From Micropterus salmoides (Eukaryota; Chordata; Actinopteri; Centrarchiformes; Centrarchidae), in the NCBI RefSeq assembly GCF_014851395.1, contig NW_024041150.1, forward strand, positions 3,152,891-3,216,890: a DNA stretch of 64,000 bases, read 5' to 3'. Both the position numbers and the translations under genes were made by a program. How positions within the stretch are numbered: the stretch's first letter is position 1; each line of letters starts with the position of its first letter. Of the stretch, positions 20,916-31,341 are shown in pieces. Under the pieces are notes generated by a model that did not search any database, had not been told where the DNA came from, and worked only from the letters and a program-made list of their open reading frames with translations.

Positions 20916-22058
20916 TCATTCACGTAAGTCATGTGTGGACCGCACCACATGCTGTATGTGAGCAGCTAACATTTCTGAACCCCGTTTGTTTGGGTGAAGT
21001 CCGTCTGTCTTAAGAAGAGACATTCTTTGCCAGAAAATATTAAAATTATCCACATAACACACATGGTGAGCCCTGCAGGCGGACTGGAGCCAGTCGTGGA
21101 GGCCAAGGAGTCTACTGAAGCGGCCAGCACCGCGACCAACTGTGGGAATGGGACCAGAGATAAAAACAGACTTTCCACACTGCTTTAAAAAGTTTAAAAG
21201 ATGGTTAAAATCTGATTTTGTCAGCTCAGACTGCTGAAGAGCTGTGTCATTTGTTCCCACATGGACTATCACTCTTGTGATGGAGGACGGGAGCGATGGC
21301 ATTAGGTCCTGGAATTTTTTTTAAATGTCAGCCGTTGTGGCACCGGGGAAGCAGCGAGTGGTAGCGTTAAAGAAACGGATGTTTCTGGTTATGGAGTCAC
21401 CAATTATTAGTGTGGTTGGGGAGAAAAGAGGACGAGGAGATGCTGGTTGTGTGGTTTCAGAGCAGGACTGAGCAGAATCTGCTTCAACACTGCGTGTGGA
21501 CTGAGGATGGAGTGTGTGAGCTGCCGAGTGTTGTGTTGGAGTAGCAGTAACAGAACTGAGAGAAGGGCTACCCGACGGTGCAGGGTAGAGACGGCCTCCG
21601 GAGCGTCTGAGCACAGCCTCCTTTAGGATCCTACATCGGGAAGTGGAGGTTTTTGACCGGGATGACGGCCGCCGATCAGGCCCGGCGGCAGACCGGCGGC
21701 CCAGTGCAGGAGATGTAGCCGGTGGAGGAGATGCAACAGTGTCGGCAGGCACTGTGCGCCAAAAGAGATCCGTATCAGGGAGACTCGAAGCCCCAGGTGC
21801 ATCCGCTGGTTGGACCGGAGTGTCGTCAGACACGGCTGCATAGCGGTTGGAGAGGCCGATGTGCAGAGGAGAGGCAGCCCCATCCGAGCCTCTCTTGCAG
21901 CCACGGACCACCACTTCAGCCCAGGTTGACTGACGCTTTGGAGTCGAGCAGGAGGAAAGCCTGGGAAGGCTAGAGGGGTCCCAAAACACGGTGTCCTGGA
22001 TGTTGGCGGTTGCGCTAAGGGAAACAATCTGTTTGGCTTGTACTGTAGCCACATCCAT
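20916..22058 (-). pseudogene. LINE ORF1 with SGNH-hydrolase-like domain
   Basis: On the - strand the frame opens at 22058 and runs through a Pro/Ser-rich stretch to TLIIGDSITRN, the Ser-containing block of SGNH esterases. A run of T at about 21311-21319 breaks the frame. The next frame continues with RVIVHVGTNDTAL, ISGPIPTVGRG and GLHPNKRGSEML, the Asn block and the catalytic DGxHPN block. This domain order is known from ORF1 of CR1/L2 LINEs. The single frameshift is the only break I see in ORF1. Confidence 0.75.
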
Positions 22059-22061
22059 AAA

Positions 22062-22115
22062 GCATCAGACATTAGTGTAGGGAACTCATTCAGGTGGGGT
22101 CTCACACCTTCAAAG
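22062..22115 (+). other. Truncated 5' noncoding exon of unit 3
   Basis: CATCAGACATTAGTGTAGGG and TCATTCAGGTGGGGTCTCAC up to CAAAG|GTAAA match the 3' half of the noncoding exon of units 1, 2, 4, 7 and 8. The 5' half is missing because the LINE ends here. Confidence 0.6.
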
Positions 22116-22289
22116 GTAAATTTCTTATATGTAGAGATGATAAGACCTGGCAAACAGTCATGTGGGTAAACTATAGGTACACTGTATTTGTGTGAACTTT
22201 AACCTCACAGCTTTAGTGATGTCACTGAACAATGTTTGGTAGATATTAAAAAAGCTGCTCCCTTTTAATAACCTGATCTCTCAAACAAC

Positions 22290-22470
22290 AGATTACTACA
22301 TTAACAGAACCTCACAGAACCAAAGCTCTGATTACAACAACTACTATGACATCGACATCTGTGACAACTACTATGATTACACAGTTGATTTCATGAATGT
22401 GGTGACATGCATAATTGTTGTTGTCGCCCTTCCTTTGACCCTCATGACCATCTTTGCACTTTACTCTCTG
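22290..22470 (+). pseudogene. Receptor unit 3: orphan coding exon 1 without a start codon
   Basis: The segment is homologous to exon 1 of the other units. The bases from GTTTCACTCTGAAGAATGG are missing, so CTCTCAAACAACAG runs straight into GATTACTACATTAAC and the initiator ATG is gone. The frame then reads DYYINRTSQNQSSDYNNYYD, a CDNYYDYTVDF stretch, and a TM1 with VALPLTLMTIFALYSL, followed by the usual donor GTATGT. No matching exon 2 or 3 lies before unit 4. It could only contribute if spliced to unit 4 exons 15 kb away, which I consider unlikely. Confidence 0.7.
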
Positions 22471-23516
22471 GTATGTAAACAGATTTATTTATTTACTTAT
22501 TTACTGTCTATGTCATGTGTCGCACAGTTTGTCAGTCTGTAAAGTATCTTGATCTGGCTTGGGGGCTATGTGTCAAGGGGGCTGGGACAAAGGGTTCTAA
22601 TGATCTGATAAATGAATAGGAATAATTTATTCCATAATTAAAATCTACATAAATTTAATTGGACCATAAACACATGCAGATTACATGTGTGGCTTCGTGC
22701 TAGCCTTCTCTTGAACTGTTAAGGTTACCATTTTAGTTACAAACAAACTAAAAAGATAAACAGTCATAGCAAATTGGTCCAGCATTATTTGGGCTTATTA
22801 TTTTTTAATAAATAACAAATTGTTAAATATTTTTGACAACTATTTGATGGATTGCCATAAAGATGATAAAGTCATTCATGGAGCCCAGAGGTTCGAATCT
22901 TGTGATCCCCTGACTTTTCATAAGCGCTGTCATCAGGTCAAAAATGTTACGAATTATTTTTCCGATGAGTCGAATAATGATAAATTTATCTATGATTATA
23001 CTAAAGATTTTTTATTACTCGATTAATACAATTCATCCAAAATTAATGTCAAAACATGTCTCATTAATAATATAATATTTTATTTAATCATCCTGAAAAA
23101 GAGATGCATAAAGCATTAGAGTAATGATAATAGTTTTTTAAAATTAGTTTAATTTCCACGTCACTGCTGTTATGATATTAATAAAAATAATAACAGGCCC
23201 CATGTGTCAGATACCTGATGATCAAAACAAAAACCTGACCTGAAATTCAAACTATTTGCTATAACACAGATTACATTTACATTTATTCATGCTGAGAGGT
23301 GGAGTAGGCTAAAATATCTCAAAAAGCAACACATCATCCCACGATCTAAAGAAATTCAAGAACAAATGAGAAACAAAGTCGTTGAGATCTATCAGTGTAG
23401 GAAGGGTTACAAGCTATTTATAAGGCTTTGGGACTCCAGCAAACCGCGATGAGAGCCATGATCCACAAATGGAGAAAACGTGGAACAGTGGTGAGCTGCA
23501 GGCGCTGAGGAGGTAT
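22471..23516. other. Decayed intron-1 sequence of unit 3
   Basis: The stretch GATGGATTGCCATAAAGATG and GATCCCCTGACTTTTCAT at 22850-22930 has counterparts in intron 1 of unit 1 (near 5365), unit 4 (near 31870) and, reversed, unit 8 (near 56380). The duplicated unit therefore included intron 1. No coding exon is visible. Confidence 0.5.
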
Positions 23517-23718
23517 GCGGGGTGGTGATGGCGCAATGGATAAGACACATGCCTTTGGACACAGGTTCAATCCCCCACTGCGACCCCACCCATCCACCAT
23601 TGTGTCCCTGAGCAAGAGACTTAACCCCTAGTTGCACCAGAGGCGTGCGACCTCTGACACACATAGTCGCTAAGTCGCTTTGGATAAAAGCGTCAGCTAA
23701 ATGAATAAATGTAAATGC
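23517..23718 (+). repeat. tRNA-derived SINE, fullest copy (4)
   Basis: GGTGGTGATGGCGCAATGGA (A-box-like) is followed by CACAGGTTCAATCCCCCACT (B-box-like), the body GAGCAAGAGACTTAACCCC, and the tail TAAGTCGCTTTGGATAAAAG ending AATGAATAAATGTAAATG. The order is that of a fish tRNA-headed SINE with an L2-like tail. Other copies are at 17-150, 7016-7118, 7372-7520 and 50149-50335. Confidence 0.75.
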
Positions 23719-25332
23719 ACATCAGAACCCACATTGTACCTTCAACGCCCTGCAACAGGAGACTGGGCTGCTGGAAGAGGATGTCAACGAGGACATCGGA
23801 GGACAGAGTAACATGCATAGCTAACAACGTACCATTAACACCCACAGCTTGTTTGTCCGTCATGGGCTTTTCCAGGCTCTTGAAACATTGGGGGATTAGC
23901 GCAGGCCAGAAATCTTTCATGTTTTCACCTGTTTTCAACCCCAACCCCCAACTAGTCAAAGTGGTCTATAAAGCAACAGTAAATGACCTCTAAATAACGC
24001 ACAGCAACTCTATCAACTCATGCCCGTTCATTTTCTGTTGCTACCTTGTTATGCTATATGTTGAACTGAACATTATACCTACTTTACCTATAAATCATTG
24101 AGGTACAGTTTAGTTATTAAAAAGGCCATATCAATACATTTCTCATGACTTTTATAATTACTACTGATAATAATTGACACTGTATATATATATTAATTGG
24201 GAGGGTCTGGGGCACCCCCCCCCTGAACATTTTGGGCATTAAACACTTAATTTCCTGCATTGTGGTGAATTTTTCTGCACCAATGACCATGCTATATGGG
24301 GACCATGAAAAATTGACTGAATATGGCTGATGGGGACCTCATTAACATAATATTTAGCATAATTCACACAAATTACTTGACCATGCTAAATGGGGACTTA
24401 TCTACTTATGTACTAATCAACCACTTTACTAAGTACCAACATCATGTAACTGCTACTAACTACTTATTGAACGCCAAGACATCAAACCACATTTGAATTG
24501 CACAACACAACTTTTAATGAGTTCAACTTCATAAATGAACTTAACAAATTCAAAGTCAAATCAGATTCACAACAATCAAACTCTTGTTGCTTAAGTTTTA
24601 AATAAAAATATGGAGCATGAAACAACTGTGTGCTTCCTTTTGGCACCAAACATTTAAATTAAAACACAGGAAATAAGTACAACATGTTCAGACAACATCT
24701 CAATGGAGAAACCACAAATAATAACATTAGCATTTAGTGATCTGGTACGAGGCCTGCTTTGTAAAAACTAGGTGCATGCTTTTGCCCTGAAACTGCTGAG
24801 TAAAGACATTTCTGGTTTAAGAGCTCACTCTGTGTGTTAATGGTTGATTTTATGACCATAAACTTTTTAGCTAGTAAGACTCTGAAATCCTTCCTCTAGT
24901 CCCCTCCTCACGTACTACTGACACGCATGCACCATGCACCTCCTGTATATGTTTGTGTGCACTATGTGATTATACCGCTGTATATATACCCCTGTATTGT
25001 GTCTTGATAATGAGTGGATTGTCTGCTGTTGTCCACCAGCCTTGGTTATGTGGCTGGCTGACTGACTCACACTCTGTATGTCTATCTATCTATTTTGTTG
25101 AGAGCTGCTAATTTTAGCTTGCTAATGGAGGGTAAATGATGGACTTGAAAGGAAATTTTTCAGTGACAAAATTACAAACATGTAAGTTAGTAAGTAAGAG
25201 TTTTGTTTTATAATGCCATGTGGCTGTTTTTACTGCTACAACAACATAATTACAGACATACAAAAGAGAGATGTGTAAAGAGTTCACCTTTGGAGGAAGG
25301 CCTCATAGGACTGACTTCTGAAGATATCTCAC
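23719..25332. other. Intergenic with dispersed repeats, no gene seen
   Basis: A segment at 23820-23890 (ACCATTAACACCCACAGCTTG, then TTTTCCAGGCTCTTGAAAC) recurs in the same orientation at 41945-42010. A stretch at 24235-24285 (GGGCATTAAACACTTAATTTC) recurs near 6680 and, reversed, at 35165-35220, so it is a dispersed repeat. Confidence 0.5.
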
Positions 25333-26720
25333 CATCTGATCGTGGTTGGGTAGTGGTGGCATTTCAGTTCTCTCGTTAGGAGGAAGTGTCTCCTCTGCTG
25401 ATGGTTCTATGAAAAATAATCAAAATTCATTATCAGAGACATATGAACTTTACATGTACTTGATAATGCTTACAATTGATGTCAGTGTTTTATTCTAATA
25501 CTTGCATAACATTTCTTTAAACCATTTAGGCCGATGATGATGCTAATTACAATTAATAATAGGTGTACAACAAAGTGCCATCACAAAGAACCAAAAGCCA
25601 TTGAAATCGTAAGGTTTACTGTACCTGAGCAGGTCACAAAGTTAAAAGTGTTTAACTTGACAAGAAGCAGACCCATTTTAGTAAAAATGAAAGTAAGCCT
25701 GCCATGGAGTTATGTTTGATTTAAGTACACCATGGATTTGAATGTTTGATTTTTTTACATGTTTTATCACATGTGGCACGTTGAAATTCCCAGTCAGTAA
25801 GTCCATATGCCCCAGATGATATGCATATTATATGAAAACACGCTGTAATGACAACAATGCATCCCCCTACCCATCATAGTCTGTTAAAAACAGGTATTAG
25901 TTAGCTAACTAGCTAACTAACTAACTAACTAACAAACCAAAGGGTCCTGAAAGTCTTTTATGCATTGGGGCGTCAAAAAAATAAAGGCCAATTAACTTAC
26001 TGACAATATGTACCGTCAACAGTAGATGAATAGTTTCCCTCTTGTACCTGGTTGTCCTCATCATTGTCCAGAACTTTTTCTGTGGAAATCATACAAAATA
26101 CAGCTTAGAAATGTGACCAAACAAAAAGGAACAAAGTGTAGACACCGAAAAAACAAAACAAAACAAAACTTAATAAAACAACTTACCATCTGGATCGATC
26201 CCAATTTCATCCAAGTTCTTGCCATGAAACTTGGCGAGTTGCAGGGTCTTCTCAGGGAGTCGATAGAACTCACGATGGATTCTTATGTCATGGCCAAGAA
26301 AGTTGGCCAGCTGGTCCATCTCTGTGTCTGTCATGTTCAGCACCATGGAAAGGGTTGCAGCATGCTTTCTGAGTCTTGGAGATGTCATTGACTTGGGACA
26401 CTTTGCACCACACAGCTTTGCAAAGCTTCATGTCATTCATGTTCTGACTTGAACAGGGTTCATCTTCTGCCCCAGTGGCTTCAGATGTAAGGCTGTGCCT
26501 ATCAAAGTTCATGTCATCTGGTGTTGTGGTGTCACAGACACGGGGACTCAATGAGCCAGAGACACTCAGTATGTCACCAAGAGACTGACGTTTTGTCCTT
26601 TTTGGTTTGAGGCTAGCATCACTGTCTTCGCTTTCCGAGCAGGTATCTGGAATGTAATCATCTGGACTGATATAGAATCATATAGTTCATCAGAATCTTC
26701 ACCACCTGTGTCTTTCATCT
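25333..26720 (-). pseudogene. Multi-exon gene or element with a tyrosine-recombinase-like C-terminus
   Basis: On the - strand an acidic region (DDYIPDTCSESEDSDASL near 26650, then KRQSLGDILSVSGSLSPR) leads into KLCGAKCPKSMTSPRLRKH, LANFLGHDIRIHREFYRLPE and LDEIGIDPDG ending at a donor at 26187. Two small downstream exons follow: 26079-26048 (KVLDNDEDNQ) and 25406-25333 (EPSAEETLPPNERTEMP). The R..H, GH and Y pattern fits the end of a tyrosine recombinase, as in Crypton-derived or similar fish elements. The region between 26427 and 26551 needs a frame change, so the copy is probably broken. The splice sites are clean, which suggests a formerly transcribed gene. Confidence 0.5.
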
Positions 26721-28425
26721 AAAAAAAGTAATTAGAAATATGGAGAGCTGCAAGAATTAGATTTGTAAATAAATAAATAAAAATATGTGCAACTACTCTT
26801 AATGAATTGCTTAAGTATTTTTTCAAGCAAAAATAACAAATATTTGACGGTTCCAGGTTTTGTAAGATTGAGAATTTCCTTCTTTTCGAAAATCATTGGG
26901 TTGGGGACATTTGATGAAATCATCTTGGGCTACAAGAAAAAATGATGCCTGTTTTTTTACTGTTCTAAAAAGTTTTTAGACCAAATAATTTCTCAGTTGA
27001 AAGAAGGTAATCAACTAAAAAATTGAAAATGAACAATATGACAAGACAGATTCTACATGGTTAATCAACACTATGCCTGCTGGCTAACACTGGCACATTT
27101 ACAGAAATGTTTATTAATGTGCACTGTCCTTAAATAAATAAATGAAATGAAATGAACAGTTTTGTCAATACTTTTAGTCCATCTCAGTCTTAGTATAAAA
27201 ATCTAATTTTCGTTTGGGAACTCTGTCACAATCTGAAAATCTAAGCAACAGGATAAATAACATTTTACATCATTATAGTATGTATTATAGTTGTCTCCAA
27301 CAGACGTTCTAGTCAAACACTGACTGAAGGTGTACTATTGGGATGTCGTGAGTGAATTTTGCAATGGCAATATTTTAGAACATGAAAACATTTGAAACAA
27401 ATGGTTAATTTGATCTAAACACACTGCATTACACTATTTGATTGATTTGTTGTTCAGACAAAATGTCTGAGATGAGATGCATGCCAATATACACTAGATT
27501 TCATAGAAAAAAACCATTAAATTCATTGTAAAATAATTCTTCCTGTCCATCAAAGGTGGTTCTCCGCTCACACATCTTGACCAAAATAGGCTTTGAAGTT
27601 ACTTGTGGGGACCAGTTGTCTCCAAACTTTCAAACACTGACTGAAGGTGTGCTAAGGGGACGTTGTGAGTATGTTTTGTATGTGAAAATGTACCTGGCAA
27701 TAAACCTGATTCTGACTCTGAGCAAATGATTTGAGAAGAGAAAACACATTTGTCAGCAGCAAAATAAGATGAATAACTCATAACCCTGGTACTCTGCTTC
27801 CCACAGCTGAAGACAGAGAAGCTCAAGACTGTGTGGGTAAACTGTTGCTTGCTCTCTAAAACCTGATTTTCACACTAACAAACAAGCTTTTTTTCACAGG
27901 AAATGCTAGAGCAGATGTAGCTGTAAAGACAGCCATGAAACAGTAACGGACCACCTAAAGTGTGTTAATGTCTGAGGTGTCCCTGCACAGCTTATTTGCA
28001 GAAACCCCAACAGAGAGTGATGCAAGAGGAAAAAGCAGCATGACAGACAGCAGCTTGTATTGTTAAATAAAATGTTTGGTATGGACCAGATAGTAAAGGC
28101 AATTTTGTGAAAATATCTACTTCCATCTTATGCTTATAAGTCAACCCATCGTAAAGACAATGCCTCACAAAAAGGGATATGTCAAGCTATAAACAATTAC
28201 TGGTGTGCAAAAGGCTTTCCAAATTCTTCACAAATATTTTGTCAACAGCGTGTAATCTGTGCAACACTGGAAAAGGTGTTCATTGTTACAAAGTGCTCAT
28301 CCACTTTCAAATTAAGCATTTGACCACTTGCAAATGGATTTTATTGAATTAACACAGAGTGAAGCAAATAAATTCTGTCTAATGATTGTGGACATGTAAG
28401 AGAATATCTGGGGATTAAACAGGTC
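26721..28425. other. Intergenic, AT-rich, with a segment duplicated at 42.25 kb
   Basis: No gene seen. From about 27730 to 28050 the sequence (for example CACCTAAAGTGTGTTAATGTC and GAAAAAGCAGCATGACAG) matches 42250-42480 in the same orientation. Elsewhere it is AT-rich with no motif I recognise. Confidence 0.45.
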
Positions 28426-28429
28426 CCAG

Positions 28430-29000
28430 TGGGCGGGGGATGGACAAACAAAAACTCTTCTTCAACACTGGACCATATCTTGTGCAAAAATAATCTGAGG
28501 ATGAAGCAGGTCTACAGGGTGCCATTTGAACGCAATTCAGAAAGAGTCAAAGAATTGAGACATAAATATGTGCAAGTGAGTACAATCCCACAATTTATGC
28601 ATACTCAACACTATAAATTATTCATATGTCAGTATTGTAATCATAATGATTGTGCTTCACAATAGTGACCACTCCAAGTCTATTTCTGATATTGTCATGT
28701 GTGTTTCAGAGAGTCCTTGAGCTAGAGGTGGCTGCAGTGGAGCACCAGTTCATCTTCATTGATGTGCTTGGATTCAACCTGCGTGCCATTGTTGAAGTCC
28801 CTGGCCAGAGTGGAGGGAACATTACAATGTGTGCAGCGATTACCCACCACAGCGTCATCCATCACCATGCTACCCTTGGCCCCCACAACACTGCCCATCT
28901 GATCACATTCCTGGACACCCTACACAACACACTCATTCCATCAGATCAGATCAGACGGTTTCCACCGGGCTGCTCTGGTTCTTCCTCTCGTTATTGTTGT
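28430..29000 (+). mobile_element. Decayed IS630/Tc1-like DDE transposase
   Basis: A first exon-like part (about 28455-28576) encodes STLDHILCKNNLRMKQVYR and PFERNSERVKELRHKYVQ, then a GTGAGT donor and, after a CAG at 28709, RVLELEVAAVEHQFIFID. The catalytic region then reads DVLGFNLRAIVEVPGQSGGN, where the loop normally found between the Asp-containing strand and the next strand is deleted. It continues with NITMCAAITHHSVIHHHATL and HNTAHLITFLDTLHNTLIP before the frame is lost near 28960. The last catalytic residue is missing. The two-part structure with an intron matches multi-copy transposases I recall from fish. Confidence 0.55.
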
Positions 29001-30888
29001 CTTCGTCCTCCTCCTCCTCGACTAACTCTTTCTCTTTGAACTTGTCCTTGGTGTTGTCCCCTGCCTCTCCCTCCTCCTCCCCTTGCTCTCTGTCCATTGT
29101 TGGCATCCATTGTTCAAAACAGGTAATTTGACCTTTGACCTGTGTATAGGTCTACTGTACACTAAAGCAGTGATTGGTTAGTGATCAGTTAAGCAGTTAG
29201 TGTTTGCACATGTGAGTAGTGGGTGTGTGACCTGGTTAATAAGTGTAGCATTTTGATTGGTTGTGGTTGGAAAAGGAAAGCAGGTCACTTCCTGTTAGAT
29301 TTTTGTGTCTTAGGTAGAGAATTGTGTGTAGTGTTTTGAAATGTGTTTTATGCAACTGAAAACTGAGTGAAAGGCAGAGAAATAGCTAATGGTTTTGGAG
29401 ATTTGAGATGAGGTTTTGCTCTTTGAGTGAGAGGTTTCAAAAATTGTGTGACATGTAAAAATTTTGTGTGTAAGCAGTTGCAAAAAAACATAGTTGTGAT
29501 GTACACTGTATTTTTGGGGAAAATAAAATATATGTGTTACCGTGTATGTGTTTTGAGTAGAAAAACAATATTTTCAAATATTTTACAACACACTTATGTA
29601 TGTACTGTTTGAAGTCAGTGTAACACTGAACAAAAAAAAGGCCCAAGTCATTGTGACGAATGGAGAAGAAGTGTTTTTCCATTGCCATGGTTACTTTCGG
29701 TAGAGCGGCTGCCGAGTGCTTGTCTGCTTGTTTGAGTGGGTGATTTTGCAGGCTGATCAACATCCCACCCATCCTGTGACCTATGTGTATTCAGAGCCAG
29801 TGAGTAACAGACTTTCTAAATAATCTTATTAATAATAAAAAATGTGTTAACGTGAGATAAAATAATTGTCAGCGTTTATTAATTAATTTGTTAACGTCAT
29901 AATAACATGTCAGCTTGCCCAGCCCTAGCTAAAATAGCACACGACTTCTAAGGGTTTCACTCTAAGTGGCCACGCCCCTAATTATGCAGAACTTTCAGGC
30001 TATAATTTAAACAGGTGAGTTATAACAAAGTTCACCCCCTCAAAACTGTCACAAAGGGTGAAATTAGCTATATACACTTAAACCATTTTTGAACCAGGCT
30101 GTAAACATGTTCCTTTTTTCAGTAAAGTTGGGCATTTTATTATGGTGGTCACTGGAGATCTGGATTCTCTTCTGCCACTCCATGAATTTCAGTTTTTGGC
30201 ATTTGTAGGGTTTAGTTTTGAGAACTGGAGGTTGCTGCTTAGGTTGTATTTATCAAGCGTCATGTGACAATTTTGAACATAAATCTAAAATGTCACTGCT
30301 GGGACTTCTTGCTCGTAGTTGCAGAAACACCCTTTTACACATCAAATGTATTGCATTCCTCCTTTTGGTAAATGTAGCAGATTAGCGACAATGGTGAAGT
30401 GACTTTATGGATACGCATATACAGGGCAAGATGTCCAAAATGACAGCTTTGCATGGCAGCTATACAATACTGGGTTAGACCAATTACACTGAACTTAATT
30501 TGTTCTTCCCTCTCATTCCTTAAATATGATGTTGACATGTAAAAATATAAATATCTGAATGAGTAACAGCTTATTTTTAAGAATATGATTGAAACATCCT
30601 AAGAACATGGATGAGACAACATTAAGTGGATTTTGCTGCAGTGCAGTGAAAGCAGGTCACGTTGTTAAACCCTTCTTATGGTTTTGAAGAGTTTTGAGTA
30701 CTGCTTCTATTTCAAGCCTGCAGTCTTCGTCAGCACTTTTAGTTGAGGTGAAGGCAGGCAGTCATATCAGGACCACAACAGATAAATACACCCACAATCG
30801 CTTTAACAGAAACTGAAATTGTTAATTTTTTTTTAAACTCTGGCCAGCAGGAGGCACTAATGCATATTTGTGGTTCCTTAGTAGAGGA
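29001..30888. other. Intergenic leading into the upstream flank of unit 4
   Basis: No gene seen to about 30240. From there the sequence matches the upstream flank of unit 2 (13290-13900), including CTTGCTCGTAGTTGCAG-like and GCTTCTATTTCAAGCCTGCA-like blocks, so it is part of the duplicated receptor unit. Confidence 0.45.
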
Positions 30889-31023
30889 GGTGTAGAGTAA
30901 CAGGAACCCACTGCATGTTATCACTTACCATATGTACTGTAGTAGACTGTTTGGATGCAGAGGACAACACATCATACATTAGTGTAGGGAACTGATTCGG
31001 GTGGGGTCTCACAGCGTTCAAAG
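30889..31023 (+). other. 5' noncoding exon of receptor unit 4
   Basis: It matches the noncoding exon of units 1 and 8 (AGAGGAGGTGTAGAGTAACA at the start, CAAAG|GTAAATT at the end). An ATG is present but the upstream ORF stops after eight codons (MLSLTICTV then TAG). Confidence 0.5.
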
Positions 31024-31204
31024 GTAAATTGTGTGACATTACTCTTTTTTCTTATATGTAGAGATGATAAGACCTGGCAAACAGTCATGAATATGCATGA
31101 ATACTTTATGACTATATAAAACAGAAAAGACAGCAATTTTTGATTTGATATGATTGTGGGTAAACTATGGTACCCTGCATTTGTGTGAACTTGAAACTCA
31201 AAGC

Positions 31205-31262
31205 TTTAGTGATGTCACTGAACAATGTTAGGTAGATATAAAAAAAACCCTGCTCCCTTCTA
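31205..31262 (+). promoter_or_regulatory. Conserved TGATGTCAC / TATA-like block of unit 4
   Basis: TGATGTCAC (31210-31218) is followed by AGATATAAAAAAAACCC, the clearest TATA-like match among the units, and then CTGCTCCCTTCTAATAAC. A short insertion between this block and the coding exon is unique to unit 4. Confidence 0.4.
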
Positions 31263-31341
31263 ATAACTGCAATTTCCCCACTGTGGGACAAATAAAGGTT
31301 TTCTTATCTTATCTTTCAAACAACAGGTTTCACTCTGAAGA

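Larger units (their letters stand above)
17765..22060 (-). mobile_element. L2/CR1-type non-LTR retrotransposon, nearly full length
   Basis: On the - strand the order from 5' to 3' is ORF1 with an SGNH-esterase-like domain (22058 to 20916), an AP-like endonuclease (about 20744-19900), a reverse transcriptase (about 19847-18510), a 3' UTR, and an (ATT)n tail at 17775-17802. The 3' end resembles the L2 terminus (AAGTTACAAAGTGCTTTAAC on the + strand). Frameshifts and stops break both ORFs and a palindromic repeat is nested near 19290-19440. The 5' end lies within the noncoding exon of receptor unit 3. L2 versus CR1 placement is by motif memory only. Confidence 0.8.
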
